Shown: piece after piece, positions 61,660 through 64,000 of the stretch
Position numbering within the stretch: the stretch's first letter is position 1
Layout of the letters: every line of letters starts with the position of its first letter
Assembly (NCBI GenBank): GCA_937141405.1
Contig: CAKZQQ010000006.1
Coordinates: forward strand, 186,001-250,000
DNA from: an uncultured Campylobacterota bacterium
Lineage (GTDB): Bacteria > Campylobacterota > Campylobacteria > Campylobacterales > Sulfurovaceae
DNA length: 64,000 bases
Reading direction: 5' to 3'
The notes under the pieces: model-generated
Told to the model about the DNA's origin: nothing
Database searches by the model: none
The model's input: the letters and a program-made list of their open reading frames with translations, nothing else
Made by a program: the position numbers and the translations under genes

Positions 61660-62679
61660 ATGCAATATAGATATATAGGAAGAAGCGGATTGAGAGTGAG
61701 CCCCATATGTATGGGTACTATGACATTTGGAAGTAGTTGTGATAAAAAAGAGGCATTTGCCATTCTTGATGAAGCCTATGATAAGGGGATCAATTTCATA
61801 GACACAGCAGAGATCTACCCCGTGCCGCCAACTGCCAAAGATGCAGGCAAAACAGAGGAGATAGTGGGTGAGTGGTTGCAGAGCAAGCCAAGAGAGAGCA
61901 TCATCTTAGCAAGCAAGGTTGCAGGTGCGGCAAACGGCTGGTTTGTTCCGCCTATTCGTTACGGACTAACTGCTATTGATAGATTTCACATCAAAAGAGC
62001 AATCGAGGGGAGTTTGCGTCGCTTGAAGGTAGATTACCTTGATCTCTATCAGATGCATTGGCCCGATACGCTTATCCCGATAGAAGAGAGTCTTAGAGCA
62101 TTTGATGAGCTTGTTAAAGAGGGTAAGGTGCGCTATATTGGTACATCAAACGATAGTGCTTACGGACTTACGAAAGCCAATGAACGTGCCGCTAGATATA
62201 GTCTGGCAAGATTTGAATCGATCCAAAATAACTTTTCCCTCAACAACCCAAGAGCGCTTGATGAGATAGCCAAGGTGTGCCAAGATGAGCAGATATCACT
62301 TTTGCCATATTCACCTATAGCCGGTGGGGTGCTCAGTGGAAAATACAATGGAGATCTGATACCTCAAGATGCACGATATGGAGCCTATATCAATAACAAA
62401 TCAGCAAGAGTGAGAGCACAAGCTACGCGTTTTGTCAACGAGAAAACACTTGCAACAACTGCAAAATATGCCGAGTTAGCTCAAGAGATTGGCATCCATC
62501 CCGTTACTTTGGCGGTTGCCTATTCGAAACAGTTTGATTTTGTAGCTTCTACGATTATCGGCGCGACAAGCAAGGCGCAACTTGCTCCTTCGCTTGCTGC
62601 TATGGATATGCATCTAAGTGATGAGACGATGACGCGTATTGCTGAGATTCAGCAAACGATCATGTACCCGATGGGGTAG
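61660..62679 (+). CDS. Aldo/keto reductase
   Basis: 339 residues. The catalytic tetrad region shows FIDTAEIYP (Asp, Tyr), a lysine in ASKVAGA and a histidine in YQMHWPD. GTMTFG at the start and LTAIDRFHIKRAIEGSLRRL are typical of the Tas/YghZ-like branch. NADPH-dependent reduction of an aldehyde or ketone is expected; the substrate is unknown. AAGGAGAAGCA is the ribosome site. Confidence 0.9.
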   Translation: MQYRYIGRSGLRVSPICMGTMTFGSSCDKKEAFAILDEAYDKGINFIDTAEIYPVPPTAKDAGKTEEIVGEWLQSKPRESIILASKVAGAANGWFVPPIRYGLTAIDRFHIKRAIEGSLRRLKVDYLDLYQMHWPDTLIPIEESLRAFDELVKEGKVRYIGTSNDSAYGLTKANERAARYSLARFESIQNNFSLNNPRALDEIAKVCQDEQISLLPYSPIAGGVLSGKYNGDLIPQDARYGAYINNKSARVRAQATRFVNEKTLATTAKYAELAQEIGIHPVTLAVAYSKQFDFVASTIIGATSKAQLAPSLAAMDMHLSDETMTRIAEIQQTIMYPMG

Positions 62680-62707
62680 TTTGAGATCTATTTTTTGCTT
62701 TAGATGC

Positions 62708-64000
62708 CTAACGATTAGTCTTTTGTTGTGTCGCTATGTTAAATCCACCCCCGAGATTATAATAGACATTAACCGCTGACTTGAGTGCTTCAAATTTGAT
62801 GCGCTCTTTCTCCATAGCAACAACAGAAGCCTCTCTTCTTGCATCCAAATACTCAAGATAGCTTATGTACCCTGATTTGTATTGATCTTTTGCAATCTTA
62901 TTTTTTGTGCTGATTGCATAGTAGCGTTTTTGCTGTGACTTGAGCCTTTCTTTGTTGATGTTGTATGCCACAAGTGCTTTTTTGATATCTCCAAATGCAT
63001 TTCTTACTGCGTCTTTATACTCTATGAGTGCTAATTTTTGATCATTTTTTGCATTTTCAACAGTGGCTTTTATCTGACCAAGGTTCAAGATGGGTACAAA
63101 CAGATTCACACCTCCTGAGCTATCAGATGATTGTGACTTGACAAGGGTATTTAGATCACCGCTTGCATATCCCAGAGCTCCGGTAAGTGAGATTGTAGGG
63201 AAATAGGCACCTCTTGCAACACTGACGGAAAATGCAGTTGAGCGTACTTTTGCCTCTGCTGCTTGTATATCGGCTCTTTTGTTGAGTATGTTCGAAGGTA
63301 GATATGCCGGCACGGGGATATTTGGTGAGTATGTGGTGTTTTTGATATTGATGATACTGGTCGCATTAAATACATCATCGGGTGTTTTGCCAATCAAAAT
63401 AGCAACAGCAACTTTATAATTATCAAGTATCTCTTTTTGGGCAAGCATAGTATCATGCATACTCTCTAAAAGGGATTCCTCTTGGAGGAGTTTTCCTCTG
63501 TCTATAAAACCGCTCTTATATTGGCGTTTGATATTGTTGTAAGTCTTTTGTTGATCATAGTATTGTGATCGCGCTTCATTATAGAGTGATTGGTTTGATT
63601 TGAGTCCATAATAGGCGATGATGCTATCGCTAACAACTTGTTGATAAGTAAATGCTTGCACATAGTACTCTTGCATCATATCTTCATAAGCAGCCCTTGT
63701 GGCATTGGCTCTTTTGCCAAAAATATCTATCTCAAAAGATGCATTAAGCCCCAACTCATAAACATCATAGGACATCTCACTATTCATTGGCGGAGTATGC
63801 TTGTTTGTTTCATTGTGCGTACCGCTTCCATAACCTGTTAGTTCCGGTATCTGCTCATTTTGTTTGATAGCAAGAAACTGCTTGAAACGATCAATGTTGA
63901 TCGTTGCTTTTTGCAAATCACTATTATTTTTTAGAGCATACTCAACAAATACATTGAGCTCTTTATCATGGAAGTTTTCCCACCATCGCTCTTTAAGCAG
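62708..64000 (-). CDS. NodT/TolC-family outer-membrane efflux channel (5' end outside window)
   Basis: The frame runs to the window edge, about 430 residues visible. The N-terminal part reads RWWENFHDKELN then ALKNNSDLQKATINI, the typical start of OprM/NodT channels after their signal or lipoprotein region. Repeats of long amphipathic helices and FGDIKKALVAYN, GYISYLEYLDARRE follow. It would form the outer-membrane duct of a tripartite RND or ABC efflux pump, whose other genes must lie beyond the window. Confidence 0.87.
   Translation of the reverse strand: MLKERWWENFHDKELNVFVEYALKNNSDLQKATINIDRFKQFLAIKQNEQIPELTGYGSGTHNETNKHTPPMNSEMSYDVYELGLNASFEIDIFGKRANATRAAYEDMMQEYYVQAFTYQQVVSDSIIAYYGLKSNQSLYNEARSQYYDQQKTYNNIKRQYKSGFIDRGKLLQEESLLESMHDTMLAQKEILDNYKVAVAILIGKTPDDVFNATSIINIKNTTYSPNIPVPAYLPSNILNKRADIQAAEAKVRSTAFSVSVARGAYFPTISLTGALGYASGDLNTLVKSQSSDSSGGVNLFVPILNLGQIKATVENAKNDQKLALIEYKDAVRNAFGDIKKALVAYNINKERLKSQQKRYYAISTKNKIAKDQYKSGYISYLEYLDARREASVVAMEKERIKFEALKSAVNVYYNLGGGFNIATQQKTNR

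Overview
The window looks like a chromosome segment of a free-living Campylobacterota (Epsilonproteobacteria) bacterium, probably a Sulfurimonas/Sulfurovum-like chemolithotroph. The grounds are: four-subunit pyruvate:ferredoxin oxidoreductase; a Rieske/cytochrome b/diheme cytochrome c complex of epsilonproteobacterial type; many extended -10 boxes of the form TATAAT; AT-rich DNA; and a run moaA-queE-queD-(cytochrome c lipoprotein)-rsmE-rpmE-rsmI-trmH-aminotransferase-hom plus purF-dapB-trxB-trxA-yraN that, from memory, resembles gene order in Campylobacter jejuni. The species cannot be fixed from the sequence alone.

Layout. 1-4.3 kb: end of a HAD phosphatase and the porCDAB operon. 4.3-6.9 kb (minus): a two-gene cytochrome bd-like oxidase whose subunit I carries a C-terminal c-type heme domain. 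7-12 kb: luxS, mnmD, ribE, a small membrane protein, mnmG and an alpha/beta hydrolase. 12-19 kb: an iron-acquisition block under a near-consensus Fur box, with TonB-dependent receptor, Spy-like protein, FeoA, FeoB, two exported proteins whose predicted mature N-terminus is His, and a FeoB-associated Cys-rich membrane peptide. 19-20.8 kb: an AT-rich patch of small membrane proteins in tandem paralogous copies, one apparently decayed. 20.9-24.6 kb: petABC. 24.8-30.8 kb: molybdopterin and queuosine genes, a duplicated lipoprotein/cytochrome c pair, moeA and rsmE. 30.8-36.3 kb: a candidate structured RNA, rpmE, rsmI, a TrmH methyltransferase, a membrane protein, an aminotransferase and hom. 36.3-38.3 kb (minus): YwbE and a periplasmic 5'-nucleotidase.

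38.4-40.2 kb (minus) is the most interesting accessory locus. A strong promoter and ribosome site lead into an 89-residue peptide with a Lys/Glu-rich leader and a Cys/Gly/His-rich tail, followed by a radical SAM/SPASM maturase with an N-terminal PqqD-like region. This reads as a compact ribosomally made, post-translationally modified peptide (RiPP) system with no export gene beside it.

40.3-50.2 kb: DUF420 protein, aldehyde dehydrogenase, ilvE, an SPFH protein, hisIE, an NlpC/P60 hydrolase, a YhcC-type radical SAM protein, purF, dapB, trxB and trxA. 50.2-51.4 kb: a PhyH-family dioxygenase and yraN. 51.4-59.5 kb is a restriction island. It holds a C5-cytosine methyltransferase with an HNH nuclease, then an isolated formate-dehydrogenase-like molybdoenzyme whose start codon overlaps the stop of a 1231-residue single-chain type IIG restriction-modification enzyme. 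59.6-64 kb: yajQ, two hypothetical genes, a Bcp peroxiredoxin, an intergenic palindromic element, an aldo/keto reductase, and a NodT/TolC-type outer-membrane channel cut by the window edge. I saw no tRNA, rRNA, CRISPR array or insertion sequence.
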